NCBI GenBank assembly: GCA_036898135.1
Contig: CM072516.1
Location: 58,799,676 to 58,863,675 of the forward strand
DNA from: Oncomelania hupensis
Taxonomy: Eukaryota > Mollusca > Gastropoda > Littorinimorpha > Pomatiopsidae
Direction of reading: 5' to 3'
DNA length: 64,000 bases
Shown here: positions 33,700-46,252 of the stretch, in pieces
How the letters are laid out: each line of letters begins with the position of its first letter
Position numbering within the stretch: the stretch's first letter is position 1
The notes under the pieces: model-generated
What the model saw: only the letters and a program-made list of their open reading frames with translations
What the model was told of the DNA's origin: nothing
Databases searched by the model: none
Translations under genes and position numbers: made by a program

Positions 33700-34410
33700 G
33701 TGTGAGTGAAGTGAGATAAATATAATTTATTTTCATTATCATAAAAGTTATTAAAAAAATTTAATTCTTTTAATACTTTTATATTTTTATGCTATTGACT
33801 CATTTTGAAAAAATGTTGAATGTTCCCTTGATCTCATGATTTTGGAAGCCATTTTGGATTTTCATAATTACTTAATAATTTTTGCCTAAAGTTCTGAGCT
33901 TATTTTGTAATTGTTCTAAAGCTTTTACAATGGATGATATTCATTACATTATATGTTTGGCTTATTTGATTTATAACTGTAAAGTTTTGCATTTGTCATT
34001 AATTCAAGTATCATCTTCATGTTGTTCATAATTTTTTTTTTATTCAATTTTAAAAATTCTGTTTAGCCTTGGTCTTTATTGTTTATTTATAGAGGGTTGC
34101 TTGCATGATCAATTGCTTGATTGATGATGTAAATCTCATGCAAACTCTGAATAAAATCAAATCATCCCAACCAAGTGTTCGTCTTATTGGACAAAGACTG
34201 CGCGATATCACTTTCTACTTTTAATCACTCATATGCACACACCCTGCAGCATTTATAATGTATTATTATTTAGATAACAAAAAAAACCAATTCTTTTAGT
34301 ACAAACAAATTGCCATAGCTTTTGGGCTTAAGTAATAACATCTTTGACTTTGACAAATAAATACATGTTTTTTTTTTTTTCTTACTTTTGTTATAATTGT
34401 TTTGATCATG
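33700..34410. other. AT-rich, no gene recognised
   Basis: Strongly AT-rich with no open frame of note. Nothing to annotate. Confidence 0.5.
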
Positions 34411-34411
34411 T

Positions 34412-34477
<66 letters not shown>
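34412..34477. repeat. (CT)n microsatellite
   Basis: About 32 CT units. Confidence 0.95.
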
Positions 34478-34485
<8 letters not shown>

Positions 34486-34520
34486 TAATTGTATGTGAAG
34501 TGAAAAATACCACAGCAAAC

Positions 34521-35153
34521 TATCCTATCGTATCCTATCCTATCCGGTAACTCGGAGGTCGTAGGGGCACCACAGATGATCGTTTAACCAGCGTACTCCA
34601 TCTTTTCCTGTCCTCAGCAACCCTGATTGTTTTGCTCAGTGTCAAACCAGTCCATTCTCGAATGTTGTCTTCCCACCTCTTTTTCGGTCTCCCTCTTCTT
34701 CTACCTCCTTGCACTGTGCCTTGCAGGAAGGTCTTTGCAAGACCTGATGATCTGGTAACGTGGCCATACCATCGGAGTTTCCGTTTTTTTCACCACTGTG
34801 AGCAGGCCATCGTGTTGTCCAATGGCATGTGTGATGGTCTGTCGGACTTCGTCGTTGGTGATGTGCTGGGTATAGGAAATGCCCAGAAGTCTTCTGTAGC
34901 ACCTCATCTCAATGCTTTGTATTCTTCGTTGTAGATCTGCTGTGAGGGTCCATGTTTTGCAAGCATATAGGAAGATGGACATGGGAGCGCAACAGCCTTA
35001 CCATGGAATGTAGACTGATGGTCCTGTCTTTCCACATTGGCATCAACCTCGCCAGGGCAGCAGTTGTTTGTGCCATCCTGGAGAGGACTTCCTGTCGGGA
35101 CCCATAGTCTGATACAATGGCTCCTAAACATTTGAAGCTATGCACTGTGTTGA
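34521..35153 (-). pseudogene. LINE 3' fragment (copy 4a), left arm of inverted pair
   Basis: Starts with the reversed tail TATCCTATCC and codes on the minus strand for the RT C-terminal region (SFKCLGAIVSD, RTISLHSMVRLL, RRLLGISYTQHITNDEV), with frameshifts near 34990 and 34800. It joins 35152 head-to-head at a 2 bp microhomology. Confidence 0.85.
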
Positions 35154-35998
35154 AGGCACAGTCAGCATTGGGAAAAGAGCAATCTCCAGCCTTCGTTTTG
35201 CGGATGGCATTGATGGATTGGCTGGAGAGGAGCAAGAACTTGAACAGCTGGTACAGAGGCTTGACACCACCTCCAGAGCCTATGGAATAGAAATAAGTGC
35301 AGAGAAGACCAAAATTAATTATGACCAACAACACCAATGGCATCAACACGGACATCAAAGTCCAAGGCCAATCCCTCAACACAGTGCTTAGCTTAAAATA
35401 TTTAGGAGCCATTGTATCAGACAATGGGTCCCGACAGGAAGTCCTCTACAGTATCGCACAAACAACTGCTGCCCTGGCGAGGTTGAAGCCAATGTGGAAA
35501 GACAGGATCATCAGCTTACATTCCAAGGTAAGACTGCTGCGCTCCCTTGTCATCTCCATCTTCCTATATGATTGCGAAACATGGACCCTCACAGCAGATC
35601 TACAACGAAGAATACAAAGCATGGGGATGAGGTGCTACAGAATACTTCTGGGCATTTCCTATACCCAGCACATCACCAACGACGAAGTCCGACAGACCAT
35701 CACACAAGCCATTGGACAACACGATGACCTGCTCACAGTGGTGAAAAAACGGAAACTCCGATGGTATGGCCACGTTACCAGATCATCAGGTCTTGCAAAG
35801 ACCATCCTGCAAGCACAGAGCAAGGAGGTAGAAGAAGAGGGAGACCAAAAAAGAGGTGGGAGGACAACATTCGAGAATGGACTGGTTTGACAATGAGCGA
35901 AACAATCAGGGTTTTTGAGGGCAGGGAAAGATGGATTACGCTGGTTAAACGATTATATGTGGTGCCCCTACGACCTCCGAGTTAGGGGATAGGATAGG
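35152..35998 (+). pseudogene. LINE 3' fragment (copy 4b), right arm of inverted pair
   Basis: Begins in the RT palm (GTVSIGKRAISSLRFADGIDG; the FADD motif has become FADG here by one change) and runs to the family tail GGGGATAGGATAGG. Frameshift near 35310. The final ~630 bp is the inverted complement of 34521-35153, so a transcript through both arms would fold into a long hairpin with a ~210 nt loop. Confidence 0.85.
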
Positions 35999-36609
35999 TA
36001 TTAATGTATGTACTATTATTACTGCGATTATTTGAGAAGGGAGATGTAGCAGATCTTGACTTGGAACTGTATGTGTGTGTTTTATTTCCATGTGCGTCAT
36101 GGTGTTTATTTTACGTCATTGTATGTAGGAAGTGTGACGTAGGAAGAAAGAAGGAGAAGAAAAATAAAAAAAACGAATCAGCTAGCAAGCTGCCGTCTTC
36201 ACGGTCTTTTACAGTTTGAATGCATATCTTCCACAGTTCCAAGAACATGTTTCATTTTATTTTTAAAAAAATATTGTTACGTATTTATAATGACAGTTGT
36301 CCATAGATTAATCTTAAATGTATTTGTTCAATCAGCATGCCCGTTATAAATATATAAATATATATAGTGTATATGAGTCGCATAACCGTTTTTTGACGAC
36401 ATATGTCACAGACAGGGTGTTTTGGCAACCTGTTTGTTTCTCAAATTTCTCGAGGTGTAATATATATATTTTTAATATTGACCCATATTTATAATCACAG
36501 ATGTCCATTTAACAGTCTGACATCAAATTTGATTTTATATGACCAGTAGAAATAGGTGTTGCCAGAAAACGGTGCCAGAACACATGTCGCGGTAAACCAT
36601 GTATTATGC

Positions 36610-36770
<161 letters not shown>

Positions 36771-36921
36771 CCTACGTGTGTTTGTTTGTGCGTGTGTGTG
36801 TGCGTGCGTGTGTGTGTGTGTGTGACGTCTCACCACTGTCGCAAAAACACATGCACACCCACAGTATTTCCGTCTGTCTGTCTCTGTCTTTCTCTCTCTA
36901 TCTGTCTCTCTTTCTAGCACG

Positions 36922-36954
<33 letters not shown>

Positions 36955-37007
36955 GCACACGCTGCGGTGAATGGTGATTCCTTACAGGAACTAACTTTTA
37001 CACATTT

Positions 37008-37270
37008 CAGCGTCACGGATCCTTTTAAAATTCACAGTAAGGGTTGCCCCTCTAAAATAAATTGTGGGTAAAAAATATAGCAAACAAAACAACCTATACT
37101 AACCGTATGGTTTTGATATAAATCGATCCACTCTTTCGTTTATGAGTATATTAAAAGCATTATCCATGATAATTCTAAAAACGGCACCGCAGCGAAGTGT
37201 GTGGCACAGCACAGTTGTTTGTTTATAAGCAAGGAAGATTGCCGACTGTCCCTAAACTAGGCGGTTTGAG
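37008..37270 (+). repeat. RepZ dispersed repeat, copy 2
   Basis: Homologous to 6802-7055; shares CAGCGTCA, GATATAAATCGAT and GCACCGCAGCGAA in the same order. Confidence 0.55.
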
Positions 37271-37704
37271 TAACGAGTGCACATTATGTCGTTCATTAAT
37301 GGGACAAAGATGCACATTCCACGAAAAATAACCCAAATTCCTTGAGACCCAGGCCGATAAAATAATAATATGATCAGCTGTGAAGCTATTCTGAAGAAAA
37401 TGTGAAGTATTGTTTTTTATGAACTATTGTGATTGGATTGTAGAAGAATCCATTGTTTGAAAGAAGTACGGTAAATAGTGTAAATACCGTATTTATTCAT
37501 GTAATTTTTATGTGGTGATACAGTTTATAATTATGATGCCATGTTGTATTCCTTCATATGTGAAGATATGGGGCTGAAATAGAAATGTAATTCAGTTGTA
37601 TAATTTATACTAATGATGAATGAATGTGTAGTAAATCTGTTATAAATTGAGAGTGAGCTTTGATTATAAAGTTTGGTTCATAGCCACTTGTGATGTAGGC
37701 TACA

Positions 37705-38621
37705 CAGGGATGCCTACGCTCTCCAACACTCTTCAAAATTTTCCAGGAGCGCGTCATATCAAATGCCCTTGCAGATTACGAAGGCACAGTCAGCATAGGA
37801 CGTAGAACAAACTCCAATCTCCGTTTTGCAGATGACATTAATGGATTGGTTGGAGAGGAACAAGAACTTGGACAGCTGGTACAAAGGCTTGACATTACCT
37901 CCAGAGCCTTTGGATTGGAAATAGGTGCAGAGAAGATCAAAATGATGACCAACAACGCCAATGGCATCAACACGGACATCAAAGTGAAGGCCAGTTCCTC
38001 AACACGGTATATAGCTTCAAATATTTAGGAGCCTTTGTATCAGACAATGGGTCCCGACAGGAAGTCTTCTCCAAGATCGCACAAGCAACTGCTACCCTGA
38101 CAATGTTGAAGCCCATTTGGAAAGACTGACCATCAGTCTACATTCCATGGCAAGGCTGCTGTGCTCCCTTGTCATCTCCATCTTCCTATATGCTTTCGAA
38201 ACATGGACTCTCACAGCATATCTACAACGAAGAATAAAAAGCATGGAGATGAGGTGCTACAGAAGACGTCTGGGCATTTCCTATACCCAGCACAGCAGCA
38301 ACGACGAAGTCCGACAGACCATCACACAAGCCATTGGACAACACGATGACCTGCTCACAGTGGTGAAGAAACGGAAACTCCGATGGTATGGCTACGTCAC
38401 CAGAGCATCAGGTCTTGCAAAGACCATCCTGCAAGGCACGGTGCAAGGAGGCAGAAGAAGAGGGAGACAGAAAAAGAGGTGGGAGGACAACATTCAAGAA
38501 TGAACTGGACTGACACTGAGCGAAGCCATGAGGGTAGCTGAGGACAGAGAAAAATGGAGTACGCTGGTTAAACGATCATCTGTGGTCCCCAACGACCTTC
38601 GAGTTACGGGAGTAGGATATA
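37705..38621 (+). pseudogene. 5'-truncated LINE reverse transcriptase (copy 5)
   Basis: Starts inside the RT domain at CAGGGATGCCTACGCTC, includes RFADDINGL near 37820, has several frameshifts (for example near 37985 and 38128) and an open C-terminal stretch at 38117-38503 with KKRKLRWYGYVTR. The tail is degenerate (GGGAGTAGGATATA). Confidence 0.85.
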
Positions 38622-38627
38622 CCTGAT

Positions 38628-38705
38628 CGGGCGGCTTGAACTAGATCCTGTATTTGGTAGCGCCTTGAGCAGGTTGTGAGCTAAAAAAGTGCGATATTAA
38701 AGGAA
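38628..38705 (+). repeat. SINE B 3' tail fragment
   Basis: Matches the end of SINE B (GGGCGGCTTGAACTAGATCC, GCGCCTTGAGCAGG, AAAGTGCGATATTAAAGGAA) directly downstream of LINE copy 5. Confidence 0.7.
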
Positions 38706-39540
38706 CTGTTACACGAAAAATAATAATAACTGCAATATAAAAACAACTCATAAATTATTATCTTTGAATAAATCTTCTTACCCACAAACACCCCCCTCAC
38801 ACTCCATGTCCTCTTCTTACACTGTCATTTCATTATTGGGCGTATGCTAGGTTAACATGAACTCTTTCTAGGGCAATTTTATCGGGCCAGTTAATTACAA
38901 CAAGCATGGCTATAACATGTAAGTGGTCCCTGGAAATAACGGTGTCAAGGTAAACGTAAAGGTGTTTCCTTAACTTTTGGGTCGTTGGAAGAGACAGGCG
39001 TTTAATAATTGGGACCTCTCTTTTTTCTGGGCCAGATTAAATTATTGTTTGCTGATTATCTGCTCTCTCTGTCCACCTAACCTTTTCTTCTCCCCGGTTC
39101 TAAACAACAGCCAGGTACCCATACAAGGCTGGGTGAACCGGACTGTGTTGTGCGCTTGCTTCATTTGTTGTTTTGTTCAGTGGTGGCACCCAACCAGGTT
39201 ACAAACCAGTCCCATCGAGGTCGTAACTGCACTGCGCTCGACGCTGCTTAACACAACATTTGCATCGTGCGCCCAAACGACTTCGCTATTGCTCCACCCC
39301 ACCACCCGAATTATTTTTAAATTTCCAAAACAAATTTTGTTAGTTTGCAACTCAATAGCTCTACCCAGACCTGTTCACCCCTACCAATGCCAGTCAGGAG
39401 TAAGCAGATTGTCTGTCAGGAGTTTCATCTGTCTGTCAGGAGTACAGTACTGGAATACATTTTTTTGAGAGATTGAGAAAACAGAAAACAAAAAGACAGT
39501 TAAATTTACTACAAAACACACCAAAAAGTAAATTTGAAAA
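38706..39540. other. No gene recognised
   Basis: The 163-codon frame at 38977-39468 has no recognisable domain and an unremarkable composition. Confidence 0.45.
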
Positions 39541-39545
39541 AGCAT

Positions 39546-39776
39546 TCACTTATTTATTGCTTTAGCAATAAACGAGCTTATTGTGCGTTGGTTAGCCTGC
39601 TCTTGTTGCAAATGCTTGTGTCTACCACAGTTCACGTGCATTTCAATGTCATTTCTACCGCCGTGCGCAACGCTGAAGTCAAGTTTGCAAATTTTGCAGT
39701 AAGCATAGTTTTCAGACCTAAGCATTCCACTTCTGCGTATGAAGCATCTTCCTTTTGGGTGGTGTTTGTCCACCAT
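39546..39776 (-). pseudogene. Zinc-finger N-terminal fragment of hAT-like transposase or ZNF862-like protein
   Basis: The 76-codon minus-strand frame contains ENYAYCKICKLDFSVAHGG, then RNDIEMHVNCGRHKH and RTISSF. The order Cys-X2-Cys, FSxxHGGxND, His-X5-His, then TxSSF is typical of the BED/TTF-like zinc fingers at the start of hAT-derived and ZNF862-like proteins. The frame stops after AINK with no transposase core downstream, so it is a remnant. Family assignment is from memory of the motif. Confidence 0.55.
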
Positions 39777-41240
39777 CTTCTATTCTGCGGTTTTTCTTTT
39801 CGGTATCGCGAACAGACGGGTCACTTCGAAAACATGCACAAATGCTCGATCACACACGAAACAAAGTGCGAGAGCCGGAAATCGAAACTTGTACAGGAAA
39901 TTTCAGTTTTTGTCTTATTACGGAAAACTTATGAAACGGAAGAAAGAGCGTCTTACTCGCGTTTGAAACCGGAGTTTTTGTTCTCAAAACGGATAAGCGG
40001 ATTTTTACACTCAAAACGGAGAAAATCCGGTCAAACCGGAGGACTCTACTCTACTAGACTCTACCCATAATTTGAATTCAAAGCAGAGGCATGTATAACT
40101 ATCAAATTAATTTTCCCATGTAAATTGTTAGCAAACATCAAAACAACTCTTTTTGTGTGTGTGTGTAGTTTGCAACTCGACCGTTCTATTATTATTTGAA
40201 TACAAAGCAAAGGCAATGTAATGGCCTACGATTATAGAAACAATACAGAGGTATAAAGTTCACGTCGTTCTCATCTAGTTTAGATCAGTCCATTTCCAAT
40301 GTACAGATAAGCCCCCAAGAAAAGGTCTTTAACCTGAGTAAGCCAATACCACATATAAACAGAAAATAATGTGTCTGCAACTGACATGATACCACTGTCT
40401 ATTCATAGAAACGTACATTTTAATCGATCATGTACTTTCCGCCTTCCTTCTACAGAACGGTCCATTCTATTGCTGATAATCAGATACATTTTATGTACAT
40501 GTAGTTAGTTTGCCACTTTAAACCGTTGTCTATACACAAACCCGTAAAATTGTATCAATTACTTTGTTTTTCACTTAGGTCAGTCGTGGATAGAAATCTC
40601 AACTAACTTTAACAGAGAGTCGTGTGACTTCCCAAGTTCAATTACTTGAACAAAAAACATTAGTTTGCAATACGATACTCGCAGCCTAATTGTACAACAC
40701 TATACGATTTCACCGACTAATTCCTCTGCACTTGCTTGTAGGTCAGTCTTTACGTACCACGAATGGTTTTTACCTACCCAAAGTAGGTCATGCTTGCCCT
40801 GCCGCATAATAGTGACTGCTCGCGTGCACTCTCGCAGACGACGCATATGGCACCTGTGTATTTTTATCTCTCGTTTGACACAGTTTTAGCAAGGGGAAGT
40901 AAGCTTACTTCGTGTACGGACGTCATTTCTGTCCTTGACACCATTTTTGACACCAGCATAATTTGTATGTCAGTAACGGTCATTCGTCTAGATAGGCTGA
41001 CGTTTCGCCATCTGGGAAGCAAAGCAATGGATTAGGCTTGGGGGCCTATCTTATCCGTACGACTATTTCACGACTACTTTACTTGTTTACGTAGTAGTAC
41101 TGTAGTGCATATGCGACCTACCAGAAAATTGATAGTCTTAGTAAAGTTACATTTAATTAATAATTAGGGCAACGGTATACAATGATGCATCTGGTTTAGA
41201 ATAGAGGTGGGGGGAGGGGATGGATGTGAATGCCAATGCG
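39777..41240. other. No gene recognised
   Basis: Open frames at 39534-40070 (overlapping the zinc-finger remnant on the other strand), 40665-40889 and 40790-41035 show no motif I recognise. No repeat is evident. Confidence 0.45.
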
Positions 41241-41259
41241 GAAGAAGAAAAAGGAGCGC

Positions 41260-41366
41260 GAATGCTGAAGAAGAAGAAGATGATGATGAAGATCAAGGAA
41301 GAGGAGTAGAAAGACTAAGAAGACGAGGAAGAGGCAGAAAAAAGAGAAGAATTTTAATGTCTGTGA

Positions 41367-41416
<50 letters not shown>

Positions 41417-41528
41417 TAGTAGAAGCAGTAGTAGTAGTAGTGGAAGTAGTAATAGTAGTAGTAGTAACAGTAGTAGTAGTTGGATGCTGAAGAAGATGAA
41501 GAAGAAGAAGAAGTAGTAGTAGTAGTTT

Positions 41529-41580
<52 letters not shown>

Positions 41581-41600
41581 CGTAGTAGTAGTAGTAGTGG
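41260..41600. repeat. (GAA)n and (GTA)n compound repeats
   Basis: GAA-rich and GTA runs, the last one (about 41530-41598) running directly into the SINE A head at 41604. Confidence 0.95.
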
Positions 41601-41603
41601 GGT

Positions 41604-42239
41604 GGCCTCGTGGCGCAGTGGATAAGTCGCTGGTTTCCTATGCCGAAGGTCGCGGGTTCGATTCCCGCAAGGGGCAAACGTATGTGACTTAGGTACGAGA
41701 CTATTGAGGTCACCGAGGGTTTTCTCCGGGCACTCCGGTTTCCTCCCTCCCTTCAATAATGGTACAGGACGCAGTCAATATAAAAATTTCAAAAATAAAA
41801 ATTAGATTTTCTTTCCGTCTTCTAATAGCGATCTCCCTGCCTTTACACCACCTGTTTGAGTGATGGCCTCGTGGCGCAGTGGATAAGTCGCTGGTTTCCT
41901 ATGCCGAAGGTCGCGGGTTCGATTCCCGCAAGGGGCAAACGTATGTGACTTAGGTACGAGACTATTGAGGTCACCGAGGGTTTTCTCCGGGCACTCCGGT
42001 TTCCTCCCTCCCTTCAATAATGGTACAGGACGCAGTCAATATAAAAATTTCAAAAATAAAAATTAGATTTTCTTTCCGTCTTCTAATAGCGATCTCCCTG
42101 CCTTTACACCACCTGTTTGAGTGATGGATGTGTATTTGGTGTGTGAGGGTGGAAGAGACAGGTGAGCGTGTATGTTGGTATAGATCGCCGCGCTTTGAGC
42201 CTGAATGATTTGGGGAAAGGCGCGTATAGCATCCTGTAT
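41604..42239 (+). repeat. Dimeric SINE A with 261 bp tandem duplication
   Basis: Two copies of the first 261 bp of SINE A (41604-41864 and 41865-42125) lie head to tail and read as identical, each with A box TGGCGCAGTGG and B box GGTTCGATTCCC. Only the second continues into the 3' part and ends at an (AGT)n run at 42244-42284. The first unit was cut at CTGTTTGAGTGAT. Confidence 0.9.
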
Positions 42240-42245
42240 TATTAT

Positions 42246-42285
<40 letters not shown>

Positions 42286-43620
42286 TGGCTGTGGACAAAA
42301 ACTAAGAACAACAACAAAACAACAACACAAAAAAAGAACAACAACAACAACAAAGCAACAACAAAAACAACACAACGAGGAGAATGAAGGAGGAAGAAAA
42401 AGGTTGTAGCTAACACGCATTAACAATGTACTCTTACAGGTATAATAGATCAGTCGCTCAGGTAGCTACAGTTGTACGTGACCATCCTCTTTATTTTCAA
42501 AGAATTTGTCTCATGAATGGCTGGTCAGTCGACTGCGCAATGAAAAGTCATAATTATATTAGTATCCCCCCTCCTGCCAAACTAATAGATTGATTAAGCA
42601 GTTGCCATAAATAATGATGTTGTGACATGTAATTAGGTCAAGCAGATCCCTTTCTCTCTCTCTACCATCCACTTCACCCCAAACATCCTTGCACCTCATT
42701 CCCCCCACACCTCCTCATCATGATATCAACATTGTGGTAGAGACAATACAATACATTCAAATCAAATGATATTCCGCAAGATAGAATTTATAAGAAGACA
42801 CATGCACAGACAGTGAACATGGTTTGTTTTGATTTAGCTGTAGTGCAAGTACTGTTTGCGTCAAAGGTCACGTGCCATCATGCTGAAGCGAATACAGACA
42901 TGTTCTTGTCGATAGCAAAAGATGCCGCTCCATCAAAATTCACCTCTGTTGGTACTCCGCACATTTCACAAAATATTCGCAGAAGTCTATTATTGTTGCG
43001 TATTACACACAGGAATGGCGAAATAATGTCCATGTCTCGCAGTTATGTTGATAGCTAAACGCACACTCTTCCACACGGCTTGGTCACGCAAGCAGCAGCT
43101 AACTCTTCAATCTAGGAACACACTTTTGGACTCGATTCCCCCACATTTGCATATAATACGACTTTGTCTTGTCCAACGAATGCATTCTTTATTTTTGTAT
43201 TACTTTTTATTACATGTTCTACAAATCGTTCATTAATTTATGGGACGGTTTAAATACGCTAATTAATGTACCTATTGTCTGGCATTATGCATTGGGAGGT
43301 GTGGACGTGTCAGGAAAATACTTTAGTAGGCTTACGGCTGCAGGGTGAACCCCGTCTATTTTTAGTACGGGCGAAAGTGTCCGGGGACGTTAATCTACAC
43401 AACCAACCAACCAGAATGACTGATGAATTTAATGTGTTTGAACAGCACGTCTAGTATGGTCAGGTGCGTGCATGTGTGTAGATAGTGTGGTTAAAAAAAT
43501 GTGTGGATGCATTATGTCTTGTATGCTCTGATCAATGGGCGAATGAAACATGTTTTATGTTCTTGCCAGTGTGCGGTCACGGGCGATGATGCTAGACTGC
43601 ATAAAGCGGATGCAGACTTG
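42286..43620. other. No gene recognised; short RepY scrap
   Basis: 43366-43405 carries the RepY terminal motif TGTCCGGGGACGTTAATCTA. Other frames show no motif I recognise. Confidence 0.45.
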
Positions 43621-43626
43621 TTCAGG

Positions 43627-43644
43627 ATGTGTGTGTGTGTGTGT

Positions 43645-43706
<62 letters not shown>

Positions 43707-43717
43707 ATCGTCCTTCC

Positions 43718-43754
<37 letters not shown>

Positions 43755-43757
43755 TCC
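43627..43757. repeat. (GT)n and (CAT)n microsatellites
   Basis: GT run at 43627-43704, then CAT run at 43720-43754. Confidence 0.95.
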
Positions 43758-44139
43758 ACCATCACCAATTTTTTTTTCACCACTATTTTCTTGACACCGC
43801 TTCCGTGCACACAAGTGTTCCACCGTACGAACTTTGTCTACATATCCATCCAACTGTTAAACAAACGTTCATAATAATGTATCTTGGGTTGTCTTAATTT
43901 TGTCTCTCCTGCAATTGTTTTCAATTGGGGACTTTGAGCATTTTATTACTTTATTGTTGCTTCGTTATAAACTATGAATTTTTCAACTTTTACTGAGCGA
44001 ATGTTTGTAACTGCCTTTTCTTACACAATGATTGCAATTTGTTATAGTACTATCGGCGAAGCATGCCTTAATTTCTCTGTTTCAGATGATGAAGTATTAG
44101 TGAATTTAATCTTGAATCTTCCGCTTCACTCCCATCAGT

Positions 44140-44368
44140 ACCTTCAATAATGGTACAGGACGCAGTCAATATAAAAATTTCAAAAATAAAAATTCGATTT
44201 TCTTCCGTCTTCTAATAGCGATCTCCCTGCCTTTACACCACCTGTTTGAGTGATGAATGTGTATTTGGTGTGTGTGAGGGTGGATGAGACAGGTGAGCGT
44301 GTATGTTGGTATAGATCGCCGCGCTTTGAGCCTGATTGATTTGGGGAAAGGCGCGTATACAGCATCCT

Positions 44369-44442
<74 letters not shown>

Positions 44443-44443
44443 T
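44140..44443 (+). repeat. SINE A, 5'-truncated copy with (ATT)n tail
   Basis: Starts at CCTTCAATAATGGTACAGGA inside the SINE A body, lacks the tRNA-like head, and ends in (ATT)n at 44372-44443. Confidence 0.85.
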
Positions 44444-44840
44444 ATTATCAATCATTCAACGAATCATCGTCATCATCATCGTCAGTGTCTTTGCCTCCTT
44501 CTTTCTCGTCCTGTGTTTTCTGCTTCTCCTTATTTATCCTTCCTCCTATCCTACTCTTCGCTCCTTCCGTTTAACCCGTGTTTCACCTTCTTTTTTTTTT
44601 TGCCTCCTCATCATCCGAAGTTATCTCCCCTGATGTCTAGACAGAAGGTTTGTGGATCATTTTTCATATTCTCTATATCTGTTAAAATATTCCTAGTGAA
44701 GTAAACCGTTCTTGCTCTGCATGAAGATGGTGGGGGTTAGGGCGCATGGGGTGGGTGTGGAGGGTGGTAGAGGTTTATTTCCCTTATGGAAATATCTCGC
44801 AGGACACGCAACGTTTAGTGAAATCGGGGATATGGATCTC

Positions 44841-45621
44841 CCTAAAGCCCTAGCTTAACTGGCCGAGACAAACCCGAACCTTGTCTCGGCGAGACACCCG
44901 AGACAGTCTCGGCGAGACACCCGAACCATCCTTGCCCTTAACTAGGCTCGGCGAGCAATCCGAGACAGGATCGGCGAGAACTTCGAGACGTGTCTCGCCG
45001 TGTCGCGGGCCGGCCTTTTGTCTTGCCGTTCGTGCGCAGCAAACCTGCCCGAGACACTATTTTGTTTTGCTGAAAAATCTATCTATGGCAATGACAACTG
45101 ATCTAAAGAAATACTACAACACTTAAAATAAGTAGGTGCACCAAATCCAAACTTAATTTAGACTAGAGAACAGTGAAAATACTGAATCAGTAAAAATAAT
45201 AAATCATTGAATAGCCACTGAGCTGTTCAGCCAACTCTTGCACCAGTGCATGAAATGCACTTTGCTGGTGCCTTTGTAACACATAGGAAAGTGTTGCCTT
45301 TTGCTTTCTTTCTCTTTCTGCTGCCCCTTCGTTCTCGCTTAGGACATACAGCGCTAGAACAACGCCAAAATCTTCTGCAGTTTTCAATTCACGATCGAAG
45401 GCCGCCATTGTTGCTAACGTAACTTTGTCAGGTATGTCAGTTTCGACGCAGCTAAAAATAGACCCAGTTCAGAAACGAAAGAGCTCGCCGTGACGCCCGA
45501 TCTCCTGTCTCGTCTCGGCTGGTCTCGGGAAGACCCAATTAAGAATAAAACCGCATTTTTGACCTTTGGTTCGCCGAGACAAGGTTCGGTTTGTCTCGCC
45601 CAGTTAAGCTAGGGCTTTAGG
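44841..45621. mobile_element. PIF/Harbinger-like element with ~50 bp terminal inverted repeats
   Basis: Left end CCTAAAGCCCTAGCTTAACT (44841) and right end (reverse complement from 45621) match for about 50 bp with one mismatch and one indel. Internal sequence near each end is rich in GTCTCGGCGAGAC-type units. It holds the N-terminus of a Harbinger-type transposase on the minus strand (45187-45408) and no DDE core, so it is non-autonomous. No convincing target-site duplication is visible next to the outermost matching bases. Confidence 0.7.
45187..45408 (-). pseudogene. N-terminal fragment of a HARBI1/ALP1-like transposase
   Basis: 73 codons from ATG in good context (CAACAATGGCGG). It begins MAAFDRELKT, then LALYVLSENEG, ERERKQKAT and LQRHQQSAFHALVQEL. 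The Arg/Lys-rich stretch followed by LQRRxxxGAYxxLVxEL is characteristic of the N-termini of animal PIF/Harbinger nucleases. The frame then diverges and stops, before any catalytic residues. Confidence 0.6.
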
Positions 45622-46031
45622 AACATCCCGGATCAAGGCTAGAATTATGATAAAGTATATCCCTACGATAATTTTACACCTTTCCGTGGAACTATATTAA
45701 TTATTAATTAATTTTGCTTTTGTGTGCCCTGTATACCTCACATGTAGAATATTGTTGGTTTGTTATTAAACCGTTTTGTTAAAACCAAATTGTGTTTTAC
45801 CTTACAGAACCTCCCAATTTTGGTTGGCATGCTTGGCTTTAATGAATAGCAGCTTTTCTGTTAATTCTAAGGACAAAAATTGCTCGTAATAATTCCACTG
45901 GACCCTAATGTTTCCGAAAATTAACAAAGGTATTTTTAAAAAATGATACGTGGATTCTTAGACAGAATTTTTAAACTATTCTCGTGGAATAATCATCAAC
46001 GTAAAATTCGTATCTCGACAGGTAACAGATT

Positions 46032-46151
<120 letters not shown>

Positions 46152-46252
46152 AACGGTTAGGCTGATCCAAAATTAGTTTACAAAAATACACTTATTATTA
46201 TATGGTAAGTCGGAATCTCATTTTTTTTTCGTTTAATAAATTTAAAACATTC

